Shown here: piece after piece, positions 9,627-17,205 of the stretch
Numbering within the stretch: the stretch's first letter is position 1
Layout of the letters: each line of letters begins with the position of its first letter
Origin: Tamlana sp038148895
GTDB lineage: Bacteria; Bacteroidota; Bacteroidia; Flavobacteriales; Flavobacteriaceae
Strand: one strand, 5' to 3'
Length of the DNA: 64,000 nucleotides
Assembly (NCBI GenBank): GCA_038148895.1
Contig: JBBVGQ010000002.1
Translations under genes and position numbers: made by a program
The notes under the pieces: model-generated
The model's database searches: none
Told to the model about the DNA's origin: nothing
What the model saw: the letters and a program-made list of their open reading frames with translations, nothing else

Positions 9627-10349
9627 TTATTTTGTGCCCTTTATGTCTTCAATTTGAAAACCAAAAAACATGAAGCTATGAAATGTGGGCAGTTTGGCAC
9701 CGCTTTCGGTAGTCGTCCAATGGCTCCAACTGGCTTCTAGGCCACCAATGGGCAGAATATTTACCCACATTTGAAATTTGGTTGGCATACCGTTTTCATC
9801 CAAATACCATAAGTAAGAATCTCCAGGTTCAGATCCGCCAGTTGTATATGTAACCAGCAAGGCTTCTTTGCCATTTACAGTTTTCACCAATCTACGTTCT
9901 GTGCCAGGATCAAATACTTTATAGGGTGCCACAAGCCAAAAAGAATCGTTTTCATAGTACTTTTTGGCCTTTTTAATCAAGTCTTTTGCAATTTCACCTT
10001 CATTTTTGAAACTATGGATGTAGACCTTACTTTTAGAATAGTCGTTTAAATTAAGCACCACTTTGTTTTCCTTCCAGTAAACGTCACAGGTACTTTTTTC
10101 TCTGTCCCATTCGTAGTGCCTTCGTTCTTTAAACGTCCATTCGATTCGGTTAGTGTTTTGGAAGGCTTGATAATCAAGAGCATCCAACATTTTATGGGCT
10201 AGGGCATCGGCCTGCTCTCCTTGAATTCCCGTTGGTAAATCTTCATCATATTTTATATAAAGGAAACCGAAAAACAACAAACTGGGAAGCGTCAAAAAGA
10301 TGATGACACCAGCAATTATCTTTAGTGTTTTTTTTGGTTTCTTGCCCAT
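9627..10349 (-). CDS. Membrane-anchored hypothetical protein
   Basis: A 240-residue protein with a basic N-terminus (GKKPKKTLK), one hydrophobic segment at about residues 11-32 (signal anchor or uncleaved signal) and an extracytoplasmic domain rich in aromatic residues. The domain carries conserved-looking stretches WTFKERRHYEWDR, FDPGTERRLVKTVNGKEAL and SYLWYLDENGMPTKFQMW, a pattern of beta strands typical of lipoprotein- or lipid-handling folds, but I do not recognise the family. ATG at 10349 is preferred over the upstream TTG at 10358. It is followed by a convergent hypothetical gene; no operon partner is evident. Confidence 0.7.
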   Translation of the reverse strand: MGKKPKKTLKIIAGVIIFLTLPSLLFFGFLYIKYDEDLPTGIQGEQADALAHKMLDALDYQAFQNTNRIEWTFKERRHYEWDREKSTCDVYWKENKVVLNLNDYSKSKVYIHSFKNEGEIAKDLIKKAKKYYENDSFWLVAPYKVFDPGTERRLVKTVNGKEALLVTYTTGGSEPGDSYLWYLDENGMPTKFQMWVNILPIGGLEASWSHWTTTESGAKLPTFHSFMFFGFQIEDIKGTK

Positions 10350-10421
10350 TACGGTCAAATATGTGCTTTATAAATTGATGCCTAAATTATTAAATAAGAC
10401 TCTTTTAAGGAAAGAAAAGCA

Positions 10422-12119
10422 CTAAAAACCGATGGCAGTATCATCCCCTCGATAATCGGCACCACCTTCATACGACTTATCCTTTAAAACGAGTATTCCA
10501 TCGACCTTGCCAATTACGGGTGTGACTTTTTCATTTATGGAATAGCCTAATTTTTCTAAGTTTTCAATAAGAGTTTTGTCAAATTGATTAGGCTCCATTC
10601 TTATTTCATCGGGTAACCATTGATGATGAAACCTTGGCGCATTCACAGCTTCTTGCATGGTCATATTATACTCATGAACGTTCAAGATAGTCTGTAAAAC
10701 AGACGTGATAATGGTTGAGCCACCTGGCGTGCCAACGGACATATACAATTCCCCATTTTTTTCAACAATTGTTGGTGTCATGGAGCTTAACATTCGTTTT
10801 TCCGGAGCTATGCTATTGGCTTCAGCACCAATGAGTCCGAACATGTTTGGCGTACCAGGTTTACTGCTAAAATCATCCATTTCATTGTTTAAAAAGAAGC
10901 CCAATTCAGAACAATACAGTTTAGAACCATAAGCTCCATTTAATGTTGTAGTGGCGGAAATAGTATTACCAAATTGATCTATAATAGAGTAATGGGTGGT
11001 TTCGTCGCTTTCTATAATTTGAATGTTGCCATGGTTTACATCAGTTGATTTGGTTGCTTTTTCAAAGGAAAAATCGTGCATTCTTCGGTTTAGATAGGTA
11101 ACGTCTACCAGTGTGTCCATTGGAATGGATACAAAATCGGGGTCACCCAAATAAAAGCTTCTATCTGCATACGCACGTCTTTCAGCTTCGGTAATCACCT
11201 GTATGCTTTTTAATGAATTATGCCCAAATTCATCCAAAGGAAAGGGCTCAATCATTTTCATGATTTGGGTTAAACAAACCCCGCCACTTGAAGGAGGTGG
11301 CATAGAAATTATTTTTAAACCATCATAAGTAAATGTAAGTGGTGTACGCCATTTGGGTTCGTAATTTGCGAGATCATCTTCGGTAATGATACCTCCATTG
11401 TCTTGAATGAATTTTGTCAGAATCCTTGCTGTCTCACCTTTGTAAAAACCATCTTTTCCATCTTTTAAAACGCGCTCTAAAGTTTTAGCCAAAGCCGGAT
11501 ATTTAATAGTGTCATTGATCTTCCAGTGTTTATCAAACAAAATGGAATCTTTATTCGCCTTTGGAAAAAGCGGTTGGTATTTTTTAATTCTTTTTTCTTG
11601 CTTTTCGGTAACCACAATTCCTTTTCTTGCCAGCTCAATAACAGGAGTTAAAATATCTTCAATGGGAAGCGACCCCATCTTTTCATGAACTTCTAACACG
11701 CCAGCGATAGTGCCTGGAACACCAACTGCCATGGCGCCAATGGTGCTTTTTTCAGGGATTACCACGCCATTTTCATCTAAAAACATGTTTTTTGTTGCTG
11801 CCATAGGTGCTTTTTCCCTGTAATCAATAGCTCCAGTTTCTCCATCCGCTTTTCTATACACCATAAAACCACCGCCGCCAAGATTACCGGCATAAGGATA
11901 TGCTACGGCCAAAGCCAATTCCGTGGCTGCCATGGCATCAAAAGCATTTCCGCCTTTCTTTAAAATATCGATGCCGACTTGGGAGGCTTCAACACGCGCA
12001 GAAACCACCATGGCAGTTTTAGCTAAAACACCTCTTTTGCCATCAACTGTTTTGATGTTTTTTTTGCAAGAGGCAAAGGCGATGAATAGAATGAAAATAT
12101 AAATAGTATGTCGCATCAT
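10422..12119 (-). CDS. ggt: Gamma-glutamyltransferase, lipoprotein form
   Basis: Gamma-glutamyl transferase/hydrolase that cleaves glutathione and other gamma-glutamyl compounds outside the cytoplasm. The 565-residue precursor has a lipoprotein signal (FIAFASC, lipidated Cys18). The autocatalytic processing site is intact: DETTHYSIID with Thr374 as the predicted new N-terminal nucleophile of the small subunit. The substrate-binding PPPSSGG and the late GTPGGSTIITSV loop are also present. Its ATG overlaps the stop of the upstream AcpH-like gene (ATGA, 12116-12119), implying translational coupling. Released glutamate could feed the glutamate/dicarboxylate symporter at 14349, but that link is inference. 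Confidence 0.95.
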   Translation of the reverse strand: MMRHTIYIFILFIAFASCKKNIKTVDGKRGVLAKTAMVVSARVEASQVGIDILKKGGNAFDAMAATELALAVAYPYAGNLGGGGFMVYRKADGETGAIDYREKAPMAATKNMFLDENGVVIPEKSTIGAMAVGVPGTIAGVLEVHEKMGSLPIEDILTPVIELARKGIVVTEKQEKRIKKYQPLFPKANKDSILFDKHWKINDTIKYPALAKTLERVLKDGKDGFYKGETARILTKFIQDNGGIITEDDLANYEPKWRTPLTFTYDGLKIISMPPPSSGGVCLTQIMKMIEPFPLDEFGHNSLKSIQVITEAERRAYADRSFYLGDPDFVSIPMDTLVDVTYLNRRMHDFSFEKATKSTDVNHGNIQIIESDETTHYSIIDQFGNTISATTTLNGAYGSKLYCSELGFFLNNEMDDFSSKPGTPNMFGLIGAEANSIAPEKRMLSSMTPTIVEKNGELYMSVGTPGGSTIITSVLQTILNVHEYNMTMQEAVNAPRFHHQWLPDEIRMEPNQFDKTLIENLEKLGYSINEKVTPVIGKVDGILVLKDKSYEGGADYRGDDTAIGF

Positions 12120-12712
12120 TTAATCAGTTTTAGTTCTTCAAGTTTTTGATTGGAGGAAATGATTAATTCATCAAAAAAAGTAGAAAATTCGTTTTCAAAT
12201 TCGGAATAAAACGCTTCAAGTTCCACAACGGCTTCGTTCATACTGGAGCGGTTTTTGGTGCGTCTGTTCATACCATCCAAAACCCTTGAAATGCCTTTAA
12301 TGGAGGCATAGCTCACTAGCCAATTGTCGGTCATCATGTAGGGCATCATTTTTTGTACCCTCAATGGAAGGATGTCGTAGTGCTCTTCAAGAGAATCATA
12401 AAAATCATCAACATATTCATTCAATGGAACAGGAGAATATAGCCTCCAATTCTTGGCCAAAAAATGGTCGTAAAGAATATCCACAATAATCCCAGAATAA
12501 TGTCCATACTTTTCGTGAAGCCTTTTGGTACTTAATCTTACAGTGTCATGTGCATCGGTAAACGTATCGATATGACGATGGAGCAAAATGCCCGTTTGCA
12601 GGTCTTTAGGGTATTTTTTGTATTTGCTTCCTTTTATGCCATCAGCAATGAAATTTCCAATAGTTACTAAATCATTGTCTCCAGAAAGATATATATGGGC
12701 GAGATAATTCAT
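12116..12712 (-). CDS. AcpH-like acyl carrier protein phosphodiesterase (DUF479)
   Basis: This 198-residue protein belongs to the ACP phosphodiesterase family, which in E. coli removes the 4'-phosphopantetheine arm from holo-ACP. The N-terminal MNYLAHIYLS, GNFIADGIKG and LLHRHIDTFTDAH segments, with a His/Asp-rich HD-type metal site, are characteristic, as is DILYDHFLAKNW. Family members in Bacteroidota are not all biochemically tested, so the exact substrate is uncertain. It overlaps ggt by four bases in the same operon and is divergent from glmM with 78 bases between. Confidence 0.85.
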   Translation of the reverse strand: MNYLAHIYLSGDNDLVTIGNFIADGIKGSKYKKYPKDLQTGILLHRHIDTFTDAHDTVRLSTKRLHEKYGHYSGIIVDILYDHFLAKNWRLYSPVPLNEYVDDFYDSLEEHYDILPLRVQKMMPYMMTDNWLVSYASIKGISRVLDGMNRRTKNRSSMNEAVVELEAFYSEFENEFSTFFDELIISSNQKLEELKLIK

Positions 12713-12759
12713 AGGTGAAATTTACAAATTCCGTTTTAAGAAAACCCATTTTGAAATAC

Positions 12760-12767
12760 TATATTTG
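12760..12767 (+). promoter_or_regulatory. Candidate -7 element for glmM
   Basis: TATATTTG followed by C matches TAnnTTTG(C) exactly, 23 bases upstream of the glmM ATG. The -33 region (around TTTTAAG) is a weak match to TTG. Confidence 0.5.
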
Positions 12768-12790
12768 CTTTTTAATATTTAAAATTAATT

Positions 12791-14179
12791 ATGACACTGA
12801 TTAAATCAATTTCTGGAATTAGGGGAACTATTGGTGGACAAGTGGGTGAAAACCTAACCCCAATAGATGCCGTAAAATTTGCCTCGGCCTACGGTATATG
12901 GCTAAAACAACAGCGTGAAAAAGAGCACTATAAAGTTGTTGTGGGACGCGATGCTCGTATTTCCGGAAAAATGATTCAAAACTTGGTCATGAACACGCTT
13001 GTTGGCATGGGCATACATGTGGTTGATGTTGGGCTATCAACAACACCGACCGTTGAAGTAGCCGTGCCTTTAGAGCATGCAGATGGTGGCATTATCTTAA
13101 CGGCCAGCCATAACCCAAAACAATGGAACGCCCTAAAACTTTTAAATGATAAAGGAGAGTTTTTGGATGCCGTTGAAGGTGGAAAGATTTTAGATATTGC
13201 TGAAAGTGACAATATAAGTTTTGCCGATGTGGACAGCCTTGGGAAAATAACTAAAAATAGTGCTTATATTGATTTGCACATTATTGAAGTGTTGGATCTG
13301 GATTTGGTTACCGTCAATGCCATTGAAGAAGCTCGTTTCAGGGTAGTTGTTGATGGCGTAAATTCTACGGGAGGTATTGCCATTCCTTTGCTTTTGGAGC
13401 GTTTGGGTGTTGATGTCATAAAAATACATTGTGAACCTAACGGACATTTTCCGCACAATCCAGAGCCTTTAAAGGAGCATCTAACCGATTTATCCGAAGC
13501 TGTTAAAAAGTATAAAGCGGACTTTGGCATTGTGGTAGATCCTGATGTGGACCGTTTGGCGTTTATGGACGAAAATGGAGAAATGTTTGGTGAAGAATAC
13601 ACTTTAGTGGCCTGTGCCGATTATGTGTTGAGTAGAACACCTGGAAACACGGTAAGCAATATGAGTTCTACAAGAGCTTTAAAAGATGTTACCGAAAAGC
13701 ACGGTGGCACTTATGAAGCCAGTGCGGTAGGTGAGGTGAACGTCGTAAAATTGATGAAAAAGAATAAAGTGGTTATCGGTGGCGAGGGCAACGGTGGCAT
13801 CATTTATCCAGCCGCACATTATGGTCGCGATGCACTTGTTGGTGTGGCTTTGTTTTTAAGTCTTTTGGCCGATAAAAACATCAGCGTAAGCCAACTGAGA
13901 AAAACGTACCCAAGTTATTTTATGGGGAAAAAGAAGATTGAACTTACTCCAGGATTGGATGTTGATGGAATTTTAAAAACCATCCAAAATCGCTATAAAA
14001 ATGAAAAACTAACCACCATTGATGGCGTTAAAATAGACTTTGCCGAAAGTTGGGTACACTTACGAAAAAGTAATACGGAACCCATTATTAGAATCTATAC
14101 CGAAGCCAAATCTCAAGAAGAAGCCGATGCCTTGGCTGATCGATTTATTGCGGAATTGGGGGAGATTGCCAATAAATAG
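12791..14179 (+). CDS. glmM: Phosphoglucosamine mutase
   Basis: Interconverts glucosamine-6-phosphate and glucosamine-1-phosphate on the way to UDP-GlcNAc and peptidoglycan. The 462-residue alpha-D-phosphohexomutase has the phosphoserine loop TASHNPKQWNALK (Ser106), the metal loop DPDVDRLAF, the sugar loop GEGNGGII and the phosphate-binding RKSNTEPIIRIY tail. Length and motif order are typical of the Bacteroidota branch, which is annotated as GlmM although phosphomannomutase activity is not excluded. It is monocistronic by appearance: its own promoter upstream and a hairpin at 14203-14234 downstream. Confidence 0.9.
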   Translation: MTLIKSISGIRGTIGGQVGENLTPIDAVKFASAYGIWLKQQREKEHYKVVVGRDARISGKMIQNLVMNTLVGMGIHVVDVGLSTTPTVEVAVPLEHADGGIILTASHNPKQWNALKLLNDKGEFLDAVEGGKILDIAESDNISFADVDSLGKITKNSAYIDLHIIEVLDLDLVTVNAIEEARFRVVVDGVNSTGGIAIPLLLERLGVDVIKIHCEPNGHFPHNPEPLKEHLTDLSEAVKKYKADFGIVVDPDVDRLAFMDENGEMFGEEYTLVACADYVLSRTPGNTVSNMSSTRALKDVTEKHGGTYEASAVGEVNVVKLMKKNKVVIGGEGNGGIIYPAAHYGRDALVGVALFLSLLADKNISVSQLRKTYPSYFMGKKKIELTPGLDVDGILKTIQNRYKNEKLTTIDGVKIDFAESWVHLRKSNTEPIIRIYTEAKSQEEADALADRFIAELGEIANK

Positions 14180-14202
14180 AAAAAGAATCGATAATTATTA
14201 TT

Positions 14203-14234
14203 CATCCCAATTTTAGTACTTTAGAATTGGGGTG
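14203..14234 (+). terminator. Hairpin downstream of glmM
   Basis: CATCCCAATT (14203-14212) pairs with AATTGGGGTG (14225-14234) with one G-U pair, giving a 10-bp stem 23 bases after the glmM stop. The following run is AATTTGTTT rather than a clean U tract, so a weak terminator. Confidence 0.5.
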
Positions 14235-14315
14235 AATTTGTTTAAGGTGTTTCTAAACCAAAAGGAAATACTTATCTTGTCTCAAATTATTAAGAACAGA
14301 AATTACTAATCAATT

Positions 14316-14342
14316 CCTCTCATTTGGAGAGGTAAGGAGAGG
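14316..14342 (+). promoter_or_regulatory. Hairpin that may mask a Shine-Dalgarno of the symporter gene
   Basis: CCTCTC (14316-14321) can pair with GAGAGG at 14327-14332 or with the second GAGAGG at 14337-14342. The second partner overlaps AAGGAG (14335-14340), a strong ribosome-binding sequence 8 bases before the ATG at 14349. Strong Shine-Dalgarno sites are rare in this phylum. Related CCTCTC/GAGAGG repeats occur between genes in flavobacterial genomes, so this may be a dispersed repeat rather than a switch. Confidence 0.45.
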
Positions 14343-14348
14343 CTCAAT

Positions 14349-15674
14349 ATGAAAAAACTAGCATTACATTGGAAGATTATTATAGGAATGGTTCTCGGAA
14401 TCATTTTTGGCTTTATTATGAATGGTGTTGATGGCGGTAAAGATTTGGTAACCGATTGGGTATCGCCATTCGGAACCATATTCATCAATTTATTAAAGCT
14501 CATCGCAGTGCCTTTAATTTTGGCTTCATTGATTAAAGGCATTTCAGATTTAAAGGATATTTCTAAAATTAAATCGATGGGACTGCGGACCATTAGCATT
14601 TATATTACTACCACATTGGTAGCCATAATTATCGGTCTGGGCATTGTAAATACAGCAAAACCTGGGGATGGTATGCCCCAAGATACCATTGAAAAGATTA
14701 AACTGAAATATGCAAACGATACTGGGGTGACTGATAAAATCACAGAGGCGACTGCCCAAAAAGATGCGGGTCCGTTAAGGGCTTTGGTGGATATTTTTCC
14801 TAGCAATATTTTTCAATCTTTTGCCGAAGCTTCCATGCTACAGGTTATATTCTTCGCTTTGTTTGTTGGTATTTGTTTGCTTTTGATAGGAGAAAAGAAA
14901 GCTAAACCACTGATTGATTTTTTCGATTCCTTGAATGAAGTCGTTATGAAAATGGTCGATTTAATCATGCTTTTTGCGCCTTATGCCGTTTTTGCCCTTT
15001 TGGCAAACGTCATCATCGCTTTTGATGATGCCGAAATTCTAGTGAAATTGATTTACTATTCATTATGCGTAGTTGGCGGACTCATCATCATGATTGGTTT
15101 TTACATGCTTTTAATCAAGGTTTTTACAAAAAAATCGCCATTCTGGTTTTTAAAGCAAATCAGTCCCGCGCAATTGTTGGCATTTTCAACCAGTAGTAGT
15201 GCTGCCACTTTGCCGGTAACTATGGAACGTGTAGAAGAACATATTGGCGTAGACAAGGAAGTTTCTGGTTTTGTGCTTCCCGTTGGTGCTACTGTAAATA
15301 TGGACGGAACCAGTTTGTATCAAGGTATTGCGGCCGTGTTTATTATGCAGGTTATTTGGCCAGAAGGTTTAACATTTACCAACCAATTGGTCATTGTTTT
15401 AACCGCATTACTGGCTTCCATTGGAAGTGCGGCTGTGCCCAGTGCAGGTATGGTTATGTTGGTTATTGTGTTGGAATCCATTGGTTTTCCAGCAGAATTA
15501 TTGCCCATTGGCTTGGCGCTCATTTTTGCGGTAGACAGACCTTTAGATATGTGCAGAACCGTTGTAAACGTAACTGGCGATGCTACGGTTTCCACAATGG
15601 TTGCAAAGTCGTTAGGCAAATTGCACGACCCAAAACCAAAAGATTGGGATGACCATTATGAGGAAGTGAAATAA
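14349..15674 (+). CDS. Dicarboxylate/amino acid:cation symporter (DAACS, GltP/DctA type)
   Basis: Inner-membrane Na+/H+-coupled importer of C4-dicarboxylates or glutamate/aspartate, 441 residues. Hallmarks are the serine-rich re-entrant loop AFSTSSSAATLPVT, the cation-binding NMDGTSLYQG in TM7, the second loop GSAAVPSAGMV and the TM8 substrate site DRPLDMCRTVVNVTGD. The Arg in the DMCRT motif is what in the family coordinates an acidic side chain or carboxylate. Substrate choice between glutamate and succinate-type acids cannot be fixed from sequence. The gene is preceded by an unusual ribosome-binding hairpin and followed 8 bases later by sseA, so the two are probably co-transcribed. Confidence 0.92.
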   Translation: MKKLALHWKIIIGMVLGIIFGFIMNGVDGGKDLVTDWVSPFGTIFINLLKLIAVPLILASLIKGISDLKDISKIKSMGLRTISIYITTTLVAIIIGLGIVNTAKPGDGMPQDTIEKIKLKYANDTGVTDKITEATAQKDAGPLRALVDIFPSNIFQSFAEASMLQVIFFALFVGICLLLIGEKKAKPLIDFFDSLNEVVMKMVDLIMLFAPYAVFALLANVIIAFDDAEILVKLIYYSLCVVGGLIIMIGFYMLLIKVFTKKSPFWFLKQISPAQLLAFSTSSSAATLPVTMERVEEHIGVDKEVSGFVLPVGATVNMDGTSLYQGIAAVFIMQVIWPEGLTFTNQLVIVLTALLASIGSAAVPSAGMVMLVIVLESIGFPAELLPIGLALIFAVDRPLDMCRTVVNVTGDATVSTMVAKSLGKLHDPKPKDWDDHYEEVK

Positions 15675-15682
15675 CTAAGACT

Positions 15683-16489
15683 ATGGAATTAAAATCTCCT
15701 GTTGTTTCAGTTCAATGGTTGAACGAAAATTTAAATGGTGAAAACTTAGTCGTTTTAGATGGAACCATAGGAAAAGCATTTGATGCTTCGCAAAAGCAAA
15801 TATTGAATGCCCGTTTTTTCGATATCAAAGCAAAATTTAGCGACACTTCGGATCCATTCCCTAGCGCATTTCCTTCTACAGAACAATTTCAAAAAGAAGC
15901 GCAAACCCTTGGAATCAATAATAATAGTGTTATCGTGGTTTATGACGATAAAGGCATTTACTCCAGCGCAAGGGTTTGGTGGATGTTCAGAGCCTTTGGT
16001 TTTGAAAATATAGCTGTTTTAAATGGTGGATTTCCTGCGTGGTTGAAGGCGAACTATCCAACGCAAAACATGAAATCTTATAATGGTGAAAAAGGAAACT
16101 TTACCGCAAATCTTCAGCCTAATTTTATGATGTTTTTTGATGACGTAAAACAGGCTTCAGTAAACAACACGCATACCATTATTGATGCCCGTTCGGTAAA
16201 CCGATTTAAATGCATTGAACCCGAACCAAGAGCAGGATTACGTATGGGAACCATTCCAAATTCGGTTAATTTACCCTATACCGACTTGTTGGAAAATGGT
16301 GCGTTTAAATCTAAAGAGGCATTAGAAAAAGCCTTTTCAAAACTTATAAAGGAAAAACCCGTTGTTTTTTCGTGTGGTTCTGGTATTACAGCTTGCGTTT
16401 TAGGCTTAGGTGCACATATGGCCGGTTACAAAAATATTTCGGTCTATGATGGCTCTTGGACAGAGTGGGGCAGTTTGGTAAAAGAATAG
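15683..16489 (+). CDS. sseA: 3-mercaptopyruvate/thiosulfate sulfurtransferase
   Basis: Two-rhodanese-domain sulfurtransferase of 268 residues. The catalytic loop CGSGITA (Cys231) in the C-terminal domain is the form typical of 3-mercaptopyruvate sulfurtransferases rather than thiosulfate-specific rhodaneses (CRxGxx). The N-terminal inactive domain holds VVYDDKGIYSSARVWWMFRAFG, and the C-terminal domain begins with IIDARSVNRF. It is cytosolic by lack of signal. Only 8 bases separate it from the symporter upstream and 18 from the YiiX-like gene downstream, so a short operon is likely. Confidence 0.9.
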   Translation: MELKSPVVSVQWLNENLNGENLVVLDGTIGKAFDASQKQILNARFFDIKAKFSDTSDPFPSAFPSTEQFQKEAQTLGINNNSVIVVYDDKGIYSSARVWWMFRAFGFENIAVLNGGFPAWLKANYPTQNMKSYNGEKGNFTANLQPNFMMFFDDVKQASVNNTHTIIDARSVNRFKCIEPEPRAGLRMGTIPNSVNLPYTDLLENGAFKSKEALEKAFSKLIKEKPVVFSCGSGITACVLGLGAHMAGYKNISVYDGSWTEWGSLVKE

Positions 16490-16507
16490 ATTAACGCATT
16501 ATAGTTT

Positions 16508-17125
16508 ATGAAGTATTTGATACTGTCCATACTGATTTTTATTGGCTTAACGGGCTATTCACAGAATATAACATTAAAAAATGGCGACTTAATTTTTCAG
16601 TCGATTGATTGTGGCCCGCTCTGCGATGCAATAAATCAAGTTACCGAAGGTTACAAAGGTCATGATTTCAATCATATGGGTATGGTGGTTATTAAGGAGA
16701 ATACCGTATTTGTTTTAGAGGCCAGTGGAAAAGAAGTAAAACTAACGCCCTATAAAAACTTTGAAGGAAAAACCAATCTACCCATGTATGTTGGTAGATT
16801 GAAAAAACGCTTTAATAAATTAATACCAGTGGCCATTTCTTTTGGGTTGAAACAATTGGGCAAACCTTATGATGATGCCTATTTGTATGACAATGGCAAG
16901 TATTATTGCTCTGAGTTAATCTACGATTGTTTTTTGGAAGCTAAAGGAACTCCAGTTTTTAAGTTATACCCAATGACCTATAAAGTACCTGGTTCTAATG
17001 ATTATTTTGAGGTTTGGGAAGACTATTTCAATAATTTAAATATAGAAGTTCCTGAAGGCAAATTAGGTTGCAATCCCGGAGGAATTTCAAGGTCTGGGAA
17101 AATCAAGATTTTAGGTAAAATATAA
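16508..17125 (+). CDS. YiiX/YebB-like permuted NlpC/P60 cysteine hydrolase
   Basis: Exported 205-residue protein with a signal peptide (ILIFIGLTGYSQ). It matches the circularly permuted papain-fold NlpC/P60 group: LKNGDLIFQ opening, catalytic His56 in FNHMGMVV and catalytic Cys134 in KYYCSELIYD. Family members are thought to cut amide or ester bonds in cell-wall or lipid substrates; the actual substrate here is unknown. It is the last gene of the symporter-sseA run and is followed by a palindromic hairpin at 17149-17180 that separates it from the convergent DUF4139 gene. Confidence 0.85.
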   Translation: MKYLILSILIFIGLTGYSQNITLKNGDLIFQSIDCGPLCDAINQVTEGYKGHDFNHMGMVVIKENTVFVLEASGKEVKLTPYKNFEGKTNLPMYVGRLKKRFNKLIPVAISFGLKQLGKPYDDAYLYDNGKYYCSELIYDCFLEAKGTPVFKLYPMTYKVPGSNDYFEVWEDYFNNLNIEVPEGKLGCNPGGISRSGKIKILGKI

Positions 17126-17148
17126 AGGTTTATGAAAGCTTTTAAAAA

Positions 17149-17180
17149 CCGACATTGCTTGAATACGTTCGCAATGACGG
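17149..17180. repeat. Palindromic repeat, likely bidirectional terminator
   Basis: CCGACATTGC and GCAATGACGG form a stem with one mismatch, flanked by TTTAAAAA on the left and TTTTA on the right, between two convergent genes. The 13-base GTTCGCAATGACG (17167-17179) recurs exactly at 19713-19725 in a larger palindromic element, so this is a remnant or short member of a repeat family as well as a possible terminator for both strands. Confidence 0.65.
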
Positions 17181-17205
17181 TTTTATTACTCCATAAAAAG
17201 ATTAC

